A DNA stretch of 64,000 nt from M3007 sp043764095. Lineage in GTDB: Bacteria; Bacteroidota; Bacteroidia; Chitinophagales; Saprospiraceae. The DNA lies in the NCBI GenBank assembly GCA_043764095.1, contig JAYUKX010000013.1, positions 1-64,000 on the forward strand, in the 5' to 3' direction. Shown here one piece after another: positions 1-8,752 of the stretch. The notes under the pieces were generated by a model. It did not search any database. It saw only the letters and a list, made by a program, of their open reading frames with translations, and was not told the origin of the DNA. Within the stretch, counting starts at the first letter, position 1, and each line of letters begins with the position of its first letter. The position numbers and the translations under genes are program-made.

Positions 1-302
1 CTTCTTACTTTTTTTAGCGAAAAAAAGTAAGCAAAAAACGCTTCGGCTGACGAAAAATGCCGTGCTTTTGCTTCCTCGCTCCGGCGGCGCCAAAAAAAAA
101 CTCGCCGCATATTCGAGCGGGGACGGTGTCCCGTAAATTTCGTTTGGCTCAAACACTTTTGGGCTTTATCCGCCTCCACTCAAGCAAAACCTGCATTTTT
201 CTAAGGCCGGTCTTGCCACACTTGGGAACTGTACTTTATCTCACATTTCAAAATAAATTACCTTAAATAAAAGTGTGCCGTTATAAAATAAAACTTCAGA
301 AA
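1..302. repeat. Dispersed ~300-base repeat, copy A (may extend left of window)
   Basis: This stretch matches 18001-18302 at roughly nine bases in ten. It starts with a near-perfect hairpin (ACTTTTTTT, 4-base loop, AAAAAAAGT) and carries several smaller GC-rich stems. One of these, GGGAC-GGT-GTCCC at 120-132, corresponds to GAGGC-TGC-GCCTC in the other copy, so the stem is kept by two paired changes. The right end runs over the stop codon of ogt. Short open frames cross it but are not kept between the copies, so I call it non-coding. Confidence 0.8.
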
Positions 303-790
303 AGCAAACCATCCCCTAGTGGTATCAACTCCCTTTCATGCGCTAACAAGTATTGTTTGCGCCATAGTCCACCGGCATAACCTACCAGTTTGCCATCGGT
401 ACCAATGACGCGGTGGCAGGGAATCATCAGGCCAATTGGGTTTTTACCATTGGCGGAAGCCGCTGCACGGATACATTTTTCATCACCTAGTCGCAGCGAC
501 ATTTCGCGGTAAGTGACCGTAGTGCCAAAAGGGATTTTTATCAACTCTGCCCAAACCTTTTTTTGAAACTCCGTGCCTTTTGGGTGCATAGGCAGGTCAA
601 ATACTTGGAGTTTGCCTAAAAAATAAGCCATCAACTGGTCTTTTACTGCTTGGAGCAGACCAGTTGACGGCTTATTAAAATCAATTTCCTCCGAAGGTGT
701 ATCTAAAAAACTCAATTCAAGCAATGCTTTTTCATCTACGGTAATGGATACCGCACCGAGAGGCGTTTGACAAAAAGAGATTTGTTGCAT
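296..790 (-). CDS. ogt: Methylated-DNA--[protein]-cysteine S-methyltransferase
   Basis: Repairs O6-alkylguanine in DNA by moving the alkyl group to its own cysteine in a single-turnover reaction in the cytoplasm. The 164-residue protein has the family's active-site motif IPCHRVIG (Cys about residue 125), preceded by a helix-turn-helix-like stretch (TTVTYREMSLRLG) and followed by YAGGLWRKQYLLAHE. The length is normal for the Ogt class. A longer frame opens at 880, but it would start inside the neighbouring MITE, and the N-terminus MQQISFCQTPLG looks like the usual family start, so I chose 790. The stop codon lies inside the end of the dispersed repeat. No clear promoter is visible in the 38 bases between start codon and MITE, so the MITE may influence expression. 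Confidence 0.9.
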   Translation of the reverse strand: MQQISFCQTPLGAVSITVDEKALLELSFLDTPSEEIDFNKPSTGLLQAVKDQLMAYFLGKLQVFDLPMHPKGTEFQKKVWAELIKIPFGTTVTYREMSLRLGDEKCIRAAASANGKNPIGLMIPCHRVIGTDGKLVGYAGGLWRKQYLLAHERELIPLGDGLLF

Positions 791-828
791 AGCGTCATTA
801 ATTTTGGCACATTCCTTGACAAATGCTA

Positions 829-987
829 AGGAACGATGAAACAATAACTTACCCCTTTTGGCTGATTCCTTTCCGCTCATACGGCCTATCTTTTCGTTTA
901 AATAGCACCACTATTCGCACAAAAAGATACTTGTCTGAGCAAAAACTAATCTACCCAAATGGAGCAAGTTATTGTTTAATCATTCCT
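829..987. mobile_element. MITE, copy 1 (TA-flanked, long terminal inverted repeats)
   Basis: A 159-base element about 87% identical to 40112-40271. Left end AGGAACGATGAAACAATAAC and right end AAGTTATTGTTTAATCATTC form an inverted repeat of about 20 bases with a few mismatches. A second inverted repeat, TATCTTTT...AAAAGATA, occupies the centre, so the element can fold into one long hairpin. A TA dinucleotide is present at both edges. It has no coding capacity. TA duplication suggests mobilisation by an IS630/Tc1-mariner-type transposase acting in trans; none is in the window. Confidence 0.75.
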
Positions 988-3712
988 AACCGCCGCCGCC
1001 CTTTTTGTCCTTATCTTTTTCCTTGTTGAATAATTTATCAAAAACTTGCTTCACCTTCCCGTCTTTTTTGTCCTTTGGTGCTTCTTGAGGCTCGTCATTG
1101 TACTTATCGGGATCAATATCGCCGCCTTCTGGTTCATCGGGTACTTGTCCCCCAAACCGATCTTTAACAATTTGCTTTAAATTTCTGTAACCATTGGCAC
1201 GCATGGAATCGCGTATGGTAGAATCTTGCAAGAGCATATTTAAGGTATCCGGCGAAATGGAAATTCGGAATGGACAACCACATTTGCTTACAATGGCGGG
1301 TTTCTCCTCAAATTTTTCATTCAAAAGCCCACGTAATTTTTTGTCATTGCCAACTTTATGCCAAAACATGGCTACAATAGGCAAAGCCATTGCCGAGCCT
1401 TGACCCATGCTCATGGAACGGAAACGCACGGCTCTACTCGGTGCTCCTACCCACGCGCCAGTCACTAAGGTTGGGTTAAAATTGATGAACCAACCGTCCG
1501 ATTGGTTTTGTGTAGTACCTGTTTTGCCCGCAAACTCATTCATTAAACCAAAACCAGTACGCAACCTACGGCCAGTACCGTAATCAATCACACTTTTCAT
1601 CATGCGGGTCATTATACCGGCTTGGTCTTCCGTTAAAGCCTGCACATGAGGGCCAAGGTTACTATCTTCAATGAGTGCTTTTTTATAATCAAATATTGCC
1701 TTCCCATTTCGATCCGTGACTTTTAACACCGCAATAGGTTCGGGACGAACGCCTTTGTTTGCAATGGTGCCATACACCTTAATCATGTCGTACAAATCGA
1801 TTTCGCAAGCACCCAAACTAATACCAAATTCGCGTGGCAAAGTAGAAGTAACGCCCATTTTTGAGGCTAAATCAATTGTTTTTTGAATACCTACTTGCTC
1901 GATTAATTGCGCAGCGATGACGTTAACAGAATAAGTTAAACCACCAATTACAGAATACCAGCCGCCATAACTATCATCGGAGTTTTTGGGGGTCCAGTCC
2001 TTAATCGTTACCATTTGATTTCGTATAAACTTGCAAGGACTAATACTATCTTGAATAGCAGCCGCATATACAATCGGTTTGAAAGTAGAGCCTACCTGTC
2101 GTTTGCTAAAGATATGGTCGTATTTAAAATTGCGGAAATTGGTACCACCCACCCAAGCGCGGATATAACCCGTTTGATGCTCCATCGCCATAAACCCACA
2201 ATTGAGCATACAGAAATAATACCGGACGCTATCAATAGGGGTCATGGTAGTATCTACGTCGCCACCGCCATTTTTCCAAGAGAAAATGGTCATTTTGGCG
2301 GGCTGTTCAAATGATTTGAGGATTTCGGCATCTTTCATACCACCCTCTTTGGATTGCTTCCAGCGTTCGCTTTTACGCACCTGATCATCGATCCATTTAT
2401 CATCGCCCCATGCTTTTTCAGCCTTGTAACCTTTCCAGTGCTGGTCGAATTTTGATTGCAGGTCTTTCATGTGTTTTTGCACAGATTCTTCTGCATATTG
2501 CTGCATACGACTATCTAATGACGTGTATATTTTGAGGCCATCGCGGTACAAATTATAGGTTGTACCGTCTTCTTTGGTCAAACCTTTGAGCAAATCTGGC
2601 ATGACCTCTGTGCGCAAGTACTCGCGGAAATAAGTACCCGTACCATCGTTATTATTGTCACCGCCGTATTTTTTTGCGCCAACAGGTTTTTCTTTCAATT
2701 TGTCGTATTCGCCCTGTGATAATTTACCGTTTTTAATCAATTTGGCTACAGTGGCCAATTCTACGGAATTGAATTCAAAATCATTATTGCGCACCATACG
2801 CGACATCACCAAATTGCGTCTTTTTTGGGAGTTTTCAGGATTGCGAACGGGATCAAGTGCTGTGGTGGCTTTTAGCATACCAATCAACGTTGCCGCTTGG
2901 TCGGGGGCTAGATCCTTTGCTTTTTTATTGAAAAAATACTTAGCGGCTACATTAATTCCAAATCGGTCGCCACCAAAAGGCACTGTATTGAGGTAAAGTA
3001 TGAGTAATTCTTCTTTATCGTAGATATTTTCCAGTCGGATGGAAATGATATTTTCCCTAATTTTATTGAGCAAAATACTGATGCCTGGTACTAAATAACT
3101 ACGTCGAGGATACAGGTTTTTAGCCAATTGTTGGCTTAAAGTAGAGCCACCACCCAAATTTTGGTCGCTGGTAGCCATGCCTTTAAACGCACGCAACCAC
3201 GACATTAAATCGATACCACTATGTTCAAAAAAACGTTTGTCTTCCGTTGCCAATAAAGCCGTAATGACGTAAGGCGAAATATTTTCCAATTTAATCGCCG
3301 TACGGTTTTCAATATAATATTTACCGATCAAAACGCTATCTGCGGTGTATATCTCGGTTGCATTGGCTGTTTCAATATTTTTTAATTCTTCTTTATCGGG
3401 CATTTTGCCAAAAGCACCGATCCAAACACCAAAAATAAGGGCTAATAAAGTATAAAAGCCCCATTTGAATACACGCATCCCAAAATTGGCGACACTTGCA
3501 ACTATTGGAAACCGCAGAGAAAATGCTGCCCATCGCGTAGTAATAGGTGCTATCAGTGCTGCCCAACGAGCGTTGAGCGGGTCAAGAACGGGGCGAAGAG
3601 GTGATAAAATAAGATTCCATACGTATTTTACTGGCTTCGTAATGGTTGCCCATACGATGCCAATACGTTGAATAATCGGGTTGGATAAAAAAGACTTAAA
3701 TATATTAGACAT
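986..3712 (-). CDS. Class A penicillin-binding protein (PBP1A-type, transglycosylase/transpeptidase)
   Basis: Bifunctional peptidoglycan synthase of the inner membrane: polymerises lipid II and cross-links peptides in the periplasm. The 908-residue protein has an N-terminal cytoplasmic part, one membrane helix (WGFYTLLALIFGVWIGAFG, about 85-105), a family 51 glycosyltransferase domain (catalytic Glu in EDKRFFEHSGID; STLSQQLAKNLYP), and a transpeptidase domain with STFK, SVN and KTGTT motifs. The C-terminus is a charged lysine/aspartate tail ending in four glycines. A frame 15 bases longer opens with TTG; I prefer the ATG at 3712. The TAG stop codon coincides with the boundary of the MITE, so the present C-terminus may have been set by that insertion. 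It is separate from ogt and has only a weak upstream box (TACCTTCG at 3736-3743). Confidence 0.93.
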   Translation of the reverse strand: MSNIFKSFLSNPIIQRIGIVWATITKPVKYVWNLILSPLRPVLDPLNARWAALIAPITTRWAAFSLRFPIVASVANFGMRVFKWGFYTLLALIFGVWIGAFGKMPDKEELKNIETANATEIYTADSVLIGKYYIENRTAIKLENISPYVITALLATEDKRFFEHSGIDLMSWLRAFKGMATSDQNLGGGSTLSQQLAKNLYPRRSYLVPGISILLNKIRENIISIRLENIYDKEELLILYLNTVPFGGDRFGINVAAKYFFNKKAKDLAPDQAATLIGMLKATTALDPVRNPENSQKRRNLVMSRMVRNNDFEFNSVELATVAKLIKNGKLSQGEYDKLKEKPVGAKKYGGDNNNDGTGTYFREYLRTEVMPDLLKGLTKEDGTTYNLYRDGLKIYTSLDSRMQQYAEESVQKHMKDLQSKFDQHWKGYKAEKAWGDDKWIDDQVRKSERWKQSKEGGMKDAEILKSFEQPAKMTIFSWKNGGGDVDTTMTPIDSVRYYFCMLNCGFMAMEHQTGYIRAWVGGTNFRNFKYDHIFSKRQVGSTFKPIVYAAAIQDSISPCKFIRNQMVTIKDWTPKNSDDSYGGWYSVIGGLTYSVNVIAAQLIEQVGIQKTIDLASKMGVTSTLPREFGISLGACEIDLYDMIKVYGTIANKGVRPEPIAVLKVTDRNGKAIFDYKKALIEDSNLGPHVQALTEDQAGIMTRMMKSVIDYGTGRRLRTGFGLMNEFAGKTGTTQNQSDGWFINFNPTLVTGAWVGAPSRAVRFRSMSMGQGSAMALPIVAMFWHKVGNDKKLRGLLNEKFEEKPAIVSKCGCPFRISISPDTLNMLLQDSTIRDSMRANGYRNLKQIVKDRFGGQVPDEPEGGDIDPDKYNDEPQEAPKDKKDGKVKQVFDKLFNKEKDKDKKGGGG

Positions 3713-3771
3713 GGATATATTGCTCAAAAATTTCGCGAAGGTAAAAAGAAAGGGGTAAAAGTAGGTATTAA

Positions 3772-4218
3772 TTAACGATTGGCATCTTCTGGCTTAAAAC
3801 TTTTTTGTGGCAAAAGCCCCATTAGTTGCGCATGCAACTGTATAATAGCACCATCTACTGCCGCACCTTGGCCACCCCACGTAATCCGATTGAACCCATC
3901 GCCTGACGGCACTTCGATAAAAGAATAAGTATTGCCAGGATTGGTATAAGCCAATTTTTCCAAGCCCAATTTTTCGGCTTTTTTAAAACAAGCCTTGGCA
4001 ATGCGCTTCTTGGCCGAATCTAATTCTGTTTTGCCTTCCTCAAATAATTGACCGTTATTGAGCAGGGTATAGCGCTGCTCAATACCAGTAAAGCCCCCCC
4101 CTTTTCCAAAGCGAATTTGAGCCTTTGGCAATGTATCTGCCGTGTATTTAGTGTGTTTACAAAAAACCAACAACGTAGCAATGGAAAGTAGCGACAAAGC
4201 AAGTATAAGTAATTTCAT
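3772..4218 (-). CDS. Small putative lipoprotein, unknown function
   Basis: A 148-residue protein with a hydrophobic N-terminus (MKLLILALSLLSIATLLVFC) whose cysteine at residue 20 follows a lipobox-like LLVFC, so it is probably exported and lipidated. The rest is soluble: a stretch like IRFGKGGGFTGIEQRYTLL, then a lysine-rich helix (KRIAKACFKKAEKLGLEKL) and a conserved-looking TWGGQGAAVDGAIIQLHAQL. The pattern 'GGGFTGI...Y.LL..G.L' recalls small Bacteroidota lipoproteins of unknown role, but I cannot name a family. It is 44 bases downstream of nothing co-directional and has its own -7 box at 4248. Divergent from the NUDIX gene. Confidence 0.75.
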   Translation of the reverse strand: MKLLILALSLLSIATLLVFCKHTKYTADTLPKAQIRFGKGGGFTGIEQRYTLLNNGQLFEEGKTELDSAKKRIAKACFKKAEKLGLEKLAYTNPGNTYSFIEVPSGDGFNRITWGGQGAAVDGAIIQLHAQLMGLLPQKSFKPEDANR

Positions 4219-4247
4219 GGTGCAGTATGTTTTGATAAATTTAGTAG

Positions 4248-4255
4248 CAAAGGTA
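4248..4255 (-). promoter_or_regulatory. -7 box TACCTTTG for the small lipoprotein gene
   Basis: The complement of CAAAGGTA reads TACCTTTG, a perfect TAnnTTTG box, 30 bases upstream of the start at 4218. No TTG lies at the right distance upstream. Confidence 0.5.
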
Positions 4256-4290
4256 TAATCTAATTTTTAAAACGCAGTACCTTTACACCT

Positions 4291-4833
4291 ATGAACAAAC
4301 AGGATACCCTTAATTCCCTTCAAAAATATACACCGTTCGATGAAGATGATGCCGTTTTTTTGACGCAAACCATCGAATTTGTACAAAAAAACGACGACTT
4401 CTGGCAGCGTTCCAACCTTAATGGACACCTCACCGGTTCTGCTTGGGTGGTATCGCACAGCCGATCGAAGGTATTGCTGATCCATCACCTCAAACTAGGA
4501 AGATGGTTTCAGCCAGGTGGTCATGCCGATGATACAGATGATTCGCTACAGGAAACTGCCCGCCGCGAAGCCATAGAGGAGTGTGGTTTACAGATACTGA
4601 CACTTGAGCAGGACGGTATTTTTGATATAGATATTCACCCCATCCCAGCCAAGGGCGATGTGCCAGCACATTTGCACTACGATATTCGGTATCTTTTTTC
4701 CACACCAGAGGAGGATACCGCATTTGATCCCTCCGAAATAAAAGGTATGCAATGGATGGACTTAGAAAGCCTCAAAAGCCCTGAAATATCGATATCGCTG
4801 AGGAGGATGGCCTTGAAAGTGGATCAACAATAA
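4291..4833 (+). CDS. NUDIX hydrolase
   Basis: A 180-residue cytoplasmic pyrophosphohydrolase of the NUDIX superfamily. The NUDIX helix is visible as GGHADDTDDSLQETARREAI followed by EECGL: the REAIEEcGL half is canonical, the first half has one extra residue and Asp in place of the usual Glu. The section before it (AWVVSHSRSKVLLIHHLKLGRWFQPGG) is the normal beta strand leading to the box, and HLHYDIRYLF follows. NUDIX enzymes split nucleoside diphosphates linked to another group; the substrate cannot be told from the sequence. It stands alone, divergent from the lipoprotein gene. TACCTTTA ends four bases before the ATG, so an unusually short leader is possible. Confidence 0.88.
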   Translation: MNKQDTLNSLQKYTPFDEDDAVFLTQTIEFVQKNDDFWQRSNLNGHLTGSAWVVSHSRSKVLLIHHLKLGRWFQPGGHADDTDDSLQETARREAIEECGLQILTLEQDGIFDIDIHPIPAKGDVPAHLHYDIRYLFSTPEEDTAFDPSEIKGMQWMDLESLKSPEISISLRRMALKVDQQ

Positions 4834-4837
4834 AGTA

Positions 4838-4871
4838 TTTTTGAAATGTTCGGATTGCCCTCGTAACTTTG
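4838..4871 (+). promoter_or_regulatory. Promoter TTTTTG-N20-TAACTTTG for the TPR gene
   Basis: TTTTTG at 4838-4843 and TAACTTTG at 4864-4871 are separated by 20 bases, matching the Bacteroidota housekeeping promoter. A leader of about 110 bases precedes the ATG at 4988. Confidence 0.7.
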
Positions 4872-4987
4872 CAACCCCTTTTCACGTTTATAGTCGTTAG
4901 GAATGATAAAGCAAGGGTTGTACCCTACTATCAAAACTATCGTTTTTTAGCAACAAGTACTAGCGCAACTTAAAACTACATACCATT

Positions 4988-6796
4988 ATGCAGCATATTA
5001 AATTTTTATTGGCCACAATCGCCTTGTTTTGCGTACTTGCAATAAGCGCGCAGGATATTAATTTGGCCAACCAATACTTTATCAATGGCGAATATGAGAA
5101 ATCGGCTAGTCTTTTCGGCCAAATTCTCGAAAGCAACGCTTCCAATGAGTTTGCCTTGAATCGCTATGTAGAATCAATGCTTAATTTAGAGCAATTTGAA
5201 GAATGCGAAAAAGTACTCAAAAAGCAGATTAAAAAGAACCCTAATTCGGGTAATTTATACGTACAATATGGTGCTATTCTCGAACGTCAGGGTAAAACAA
5301 CGGAGGCAAAAGCGCAGTATGAAAAGGCGATTCAAACGATTTCACCCGATTTTAATTCAATAAACAGACTGGCCAGCCAGTTCTCCAATACCAGTAAATA
5401 CGAACTTGCTATCCGTACCTACGAACGAGGTGCTGAATTACTGAAGGACAAAAATGTGTTTGCTTTTAATTTGGGCGAATTATACCGACGCAAAGGCGAA
5501 CCGGCAAAAATGATTGAGCAATACCTCAACAGTTTGGAATCTAACTCGATCAATAGCGTACAAACAATCACCATTTACCTGTCTCGGTACTTAGAGCCTT
5601 CCGATTTTGAAGAATTGCAATCGCAACTTTATACACGTATCCAAAATGATGAAAAGCCCGAGTATATCGAAGTACTTGCTTGGTCGTTTATTCAGCGCAA
5701 AGATTTCAAAAATGCACTTCGCCAACTAAAAGCCCTTGATGCACGCCTCAATGAAAGCGGTCAACGCATTTATCAAATGGCCATTGATGCATCTGAAGCC
5801 AAGGATTATGATTCGGCTATTGCGGCATACGACTATATTATTCAAGAAAAAGGGCAACAAAATCCTTACTTTTTTCCGTCTAAACAGGGTGCGATGCTCA
5901 ATCGCCGCAATAAAATTGTACAGGGACTTTCTTACACCACTGCCGACCTAACGGCTTTAGAGCAAGATTACCGATCTTTTATTGATCAATACGGAATGAA
6001 CCGCCAAACGGCCTCCTTGGTATTGGAATTAGCAGAATTAGAGGCTTTGTATATCAATGATTTGCCCAAATCAGTACAGTTGTTGGACAGCCTGATTAAA
6101 GCACCGGGCATACAACGCGATGAACAAGCGCGCGCCAAAATAAACTTAGCTGATTATTATTTAATGTCGGGCGAACGCTGGGAAAGTACCCTCCTGTATT
6201 CTCAGGTGGATAAAGGGTATAAAGAAGAAATACTAGGACAGGAAGCCCGTTTCAAAAATGCAAAATTGGCGTATTACAACGGTGATTTCCAATGGGCGCA
6301 AGCGCAGTTTGATGTACTAAAGGCATCTACCTCAAAATTGATTTCCAATGATGCATTAGATTTGTCGGTGTTCATTATGGACAACCTCAACCTTGATACC
6401 ACTGCTGATGCTATTACTTTGTACGCTGGTGCTGAATTGCTCGTTTTCCAAAATCGTTTTGATGAAGCCATATTACGGCTGGATACCCTCCGTCTTAATT
6501 TCCCAGAGCACTCTTTACAGGATGATATTTATTATCTTTTGGCACAAATTGCCGAAAAACGCAACGATTTTGTCCGTGCTGCTGCATTGTACCAAAAAGT
6601 AGCGGATAATTATAAAGAGGATATACGCGCAGATAATTCGTTGTTTGCACTCGCTCGCTTGTATGAGTTCCGCCTCAATGCGCCTGAAAAAGCCCAGAAT
6701 TTATACGAAAAAATATTTATGGATTATTCTGGAAGTGTATTTGCGGTGGATGCCCGAAAACGGTATCGAATACTTCGTGGAGATAAGGTGCAATAA
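4988..6796 (+). CDS. Exported tetratricopeptide-repeat protein
   Basis: A 602-residue protein starting with a Sec signal peptide (MQHIKFLLATIALFCVLAISAQ, cleavage probably after SAQ). The remainder is built of TPR helices: NGEYEKSASLFGQILESNA, GKTTEAKAQYEKAIQ, SKYELAIRTYERGAELL and further units towards the C-terminus (RNDFVRAAALYQKVADNYKE, ARLYEFRLNAPEKAQNLYEK). TPR arrays are protein-binding scaffolds; proteins of this length and layout are common in the Bacteroidota envelope, but no partner can be named. It is followed after 17 bases by tsaE and may be co-transcribed. A strong promoter lies upstream at 4838-4871. Confidence 0.88.
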   Translation: MQHIKFLLATIALFCVLAISAQDINLANQYFINGEYEKSASLFGQILESNASNEFALNRYVESMLNLEQFEECEKVLKKQIKKNPNSGNLYVQYGAILERQGKTTEAKAQYEKAIQTISPDFNSINRLASQFSNTSKYELAIRTYERGAELLKDKNVFAFNLGELYRRKGEPAKMIEQYLNSLESNSINSVQTITIYLSRYLEPSDFEELQSQLYTRIQNDEKPEYIEVLAWSFIQRKDFKNALRQLKALDARLNESGQRIYQMAIDASEAKDYDSAIAAYDYIIQEKGQQNPYFFPSKQGAMLNRRNKIVQGLSYTTADLTALEQDYRSFIDQYGMNRQTASLVLELAELEALYINDLPKSVQLLDSLIKAPGIQRDEQARAKINLADYYLMSGERWESTLLYSQVDKGYKEEILGQEARFKNAKLAYYNGDFQWAQAQFDVLKASTSKLISNDALDLSVFIMDNLNLDTTADAITLYAGAELLVFQNRFDEAILRLDTLRLNFPEHSLQDDIYYLLAQIAEKRNDFVRAAALYQKVADNYKEDIRADNSLFALARLYEFRLNAPEKAQNLYEKIFMDYSGSVFAVDARKRYRILRGDKVQ

Positions 6797-6813
6797 TTGA
6801 ATAATCACCCACA

Positions 6814-7245
6814 ATGTATTGGATAGCCGCTACCCTAGCCGATCTTGACCAGATTGCCACAGAAATGATTCGCTTGTTAGCGCATCGTAGAAAAATACTA
6901 TTATACGGTGAAATGGGTGCTGGGAAAACAACCTTTACTAAGGAGTTTTGCCGTTTGCTGGGGGTACACGATGCCACCTCCAGTCCTACATTTTCTATTA
7001 TTAATGAGTACGAATTTACGGATCAACAAGGCGGTTCTGCGCTTTTTCACCACCTTGATCTGTATCGCTTGAAATCCACTCAAGAAGCACTTGATATTGG
7101 TATTGAAGATGTTTTGTACGATCCGTGGTTCTGCATGATTGAGTGGCCACAAGTCATTGAGCCGTTGCTCCCACTAGATTATGCGGTTATTCGGATTGAA
7201 TTATTAGAGGATGGAAAACGGAGTTTTACATTGGAGGTGGCATGA
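6814..7245 (+). CDS. tsaE: tRNA threonylcarbamoyladenosine biosynthesis ATPase TsaE
   Basis: The ATPase partner of the TsaB/TsaD complex that installs t6A at position 37 of ANN-decoding tRNAs. The 143-residue protein has the normal length and motifs: Walker A GEMGAGKTTFTKEF (about 33-46), the family signature SSPTFSIINEY, HHLDLYRL, and FCMIEWPQ (the usual 'IEWpe' Walker B-like segment). Start ATG 6814 lies 17 bases after the TPR gene, so a two-gene operon is likely. The other t6A genes are not in this window. Confidence 0.93.
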   Translation: MYWIAATLADLDQIATEMIRLLAHRRKILLYGEMGAGKTTFTKEFCRLLGVHDATSSPTFSIINEYEFTDQQGGSALFHHLDLYRLKSTQEALDIGIEDVLYDPWFCMIEWPQVIEPLLPLDYAVIRIELLEDGKRSFTLEVA

Positions 7246-7361
7246 TCTTTTGAGGTATTATTTTATCGTTCCAAATGGTGTATCTGATATAAAAACCTCG
7301 ATCCGGATGTAGGTCTTCTGCCCCCTAGGACAAAAAAGGGTCATTATTGGATAGAATTGCT

Positions 7362-7369
7362 TAGGTTTG
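7362..7369 (+). promoter_or_regulatory. Possible -7 box TAGGTTTG
   Basis: A perfect TAnnTTTG box ends 21 bases before the ATG at 7391. The nearest TTG is only 12 bases upstream, so the match is partial. Confidence 0.35.
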
Positions 7370-7390
7370 CGCTGTTATTGATTCAAGTCT

Positions 7391-8746
7391 ATGTTTGTAA
7401 AAAGATACTCCATCCTATTCGCCACCTTTGCGCTCCTTGGGGCTGCGTTTTATAACGGCTACCCATTGGTGTATTCCGATACGGGCACTTATATTGGAAG
7501 TGGTTTTGAGGGACAAATTCCTAACGACCGCCCTGTGGTATATGGCTTATTTTTATGGTTTTTTAGCGGTGGTGGATTGTCTTTATGGCCTACTATTTTT
7601 GTACAATGCCTCCTAACGGCATTCGTTTTAAAAAAAACACTCACGCTAATATGGCCAGGATCGGGTAGTGAAGAACGTTTTTTATGGACAAACTTGGTAC
7701 TTTGCTTACTCACACCGCTTCCTTGGTACAGCGGTCAATTGATGCCAGATATTTTTACGCCTATCCAGATCTTATTGATAGTTATTTATTTGCTACAGCC
7801 GCGCATTCCTTGGTTACAAGTAGGTTGGATGGCTGCGCTATACGTTTTTTGCTGTGTCGTACATTTTTCTAATTTATTTATCGGGGTGGGGACACTAATC
7901 GGTATCGCCATAGGACACAGATTTTGGTCGTTTGGGGAAGCAGGTATTTATAAAAAACTCCTCATTATGGGTGTGTGGAGTATGAGTGCTTTTATCGTGC
8001 TACCCGCCATCAATTACGCAGTAGGGCGAGAATGGATACTGAGCAAAGGTGGATACACTTTCCTGATAGGTCGTTTTATTGATTCTGGCTTATTAAAACA
8101 GTACTTGGACGATCATTGCGCTACCAATAATTATCGTCTTTGCCAGTACAAAGACTCGCTGCCAGTGAACAGCCGCTTATTCCATTGGGAAGCAGATAGC
8201 CCATTGACCAAAGAAGGTGGTTGGGGCAATAAAGTAACCGAAAATGAATACCGCCAAATTGTAAAAGGTACGCTCACCTCCCCTAAATATGTAGCCCTCC
8301 ATTTGTGGGAAAGTGTCATTTCCACGCCTACTCAACTTATGCAAAACGCGACTGGATCCGGTTTGGATTACAAATGGTACCGATCCCCCGCAAGCCCACC
8401 TTGGCAAGCCATTTCGAAATGGTTTCCGCATGAACACAATGAGTACCGTTTTAGCAGACAATGCGGTAATTTGTGGAAGCAAGAATTAAATTTTGATTTT
8501 TTCAACACACTCCTTTTTTGGGTACTGAGCCTAAGTTTGGTATTGATGTTTTGGCAATTTTGGCAAGGAGCAACACTACCAGATACTTGGAAAACTGCCA
8601 TGTTGGTGATGGCCATAGGCGTTTTGGCAAATGCTTTTATTACATCTAGTTTGGGGAGTATTTGTGATCGTTTTCCATCGAGGGTGGTTTGGTTACTGCC
8701 TTTTTGGGCGATTTTGGTGCTACTGCGTCGTTTTTTGCCTAAATAA
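7391..8746 (+). CDS. Polytopic membrane protein, unknown function
   Basis: A 451-residue inner-membrane protein with about ten hydrophobic segments (for example ILFATFALLGAAFYNGYPLV, LLIVIYLL, AALYVFCCVVHFSNLFIGVG, VWSMSAFIVLPAINYAVG, TLLFWVLSLSLVLMFW, AMLVMAIGVLANAFITSSLG). The first loop has the notable motif YSDTGTYIGSGFEG, and there is a large non-membrane loop near residues 225-330. The layout resembles the wide group of glycosyltransferase-like or polymerase-like membrane proteins, but no catalytic motif is recognised. It is convergent with the haemoglobin gene, their stops only six bases apart. Confidence 0.8.
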   Translation: MFVKRYSILFATFALLGAAFYNGYPLVYSDTGTYIGSGFEGQIPNDRPVVYGLFLWFFSGGGLSLWPTIFVQCLLTAFVLKKTLTLIWPGSGSEERFLWTNLVLCLLTPLPWYSGQLMPDIFTPIQILLIVIYLLQPRIPWLQVGWMAALYVFCCVVHFSNLFIGVGTLIGIAIGHRFWSFGEAGIYKKLLIMGVWSMSAFIVLPAINYAVGREWILSKGGYTFLIGRFIDSGLLKQYLDDHCATNNYRLCQYKDSLPVNSRLFHWEADSPLTKEGGWGNKVTENEYRQIVKGTLTSPKYVALHLWESVISTPTQLMQNATGSGLDYKWYRSPASPPWQAISKWFPHEHNEYRFSRQCGNLWKQELNFDFFNTLLFWVLSLSLVLMFWQFWQGATLPDTWKTAMLVMAIGVLANAFITSSLGSICDRFPSRVVWLLPFWAILVLLRRFLPK

Positions 8747-8752
8747 TTACGC

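Noticed and set aside
57..266. 69-codon open frame in the dispersed repeat (and a similar one at 17939-18232)
   Set aside because: The frames are not kept between the two copies of the repeat, while base-paired stems are.
3713..3727. TTG start five codons upstream for the penicillin-binding protein
   Set aside because: The ATG at 3712 begins with almost the same residues and is the more usual start.
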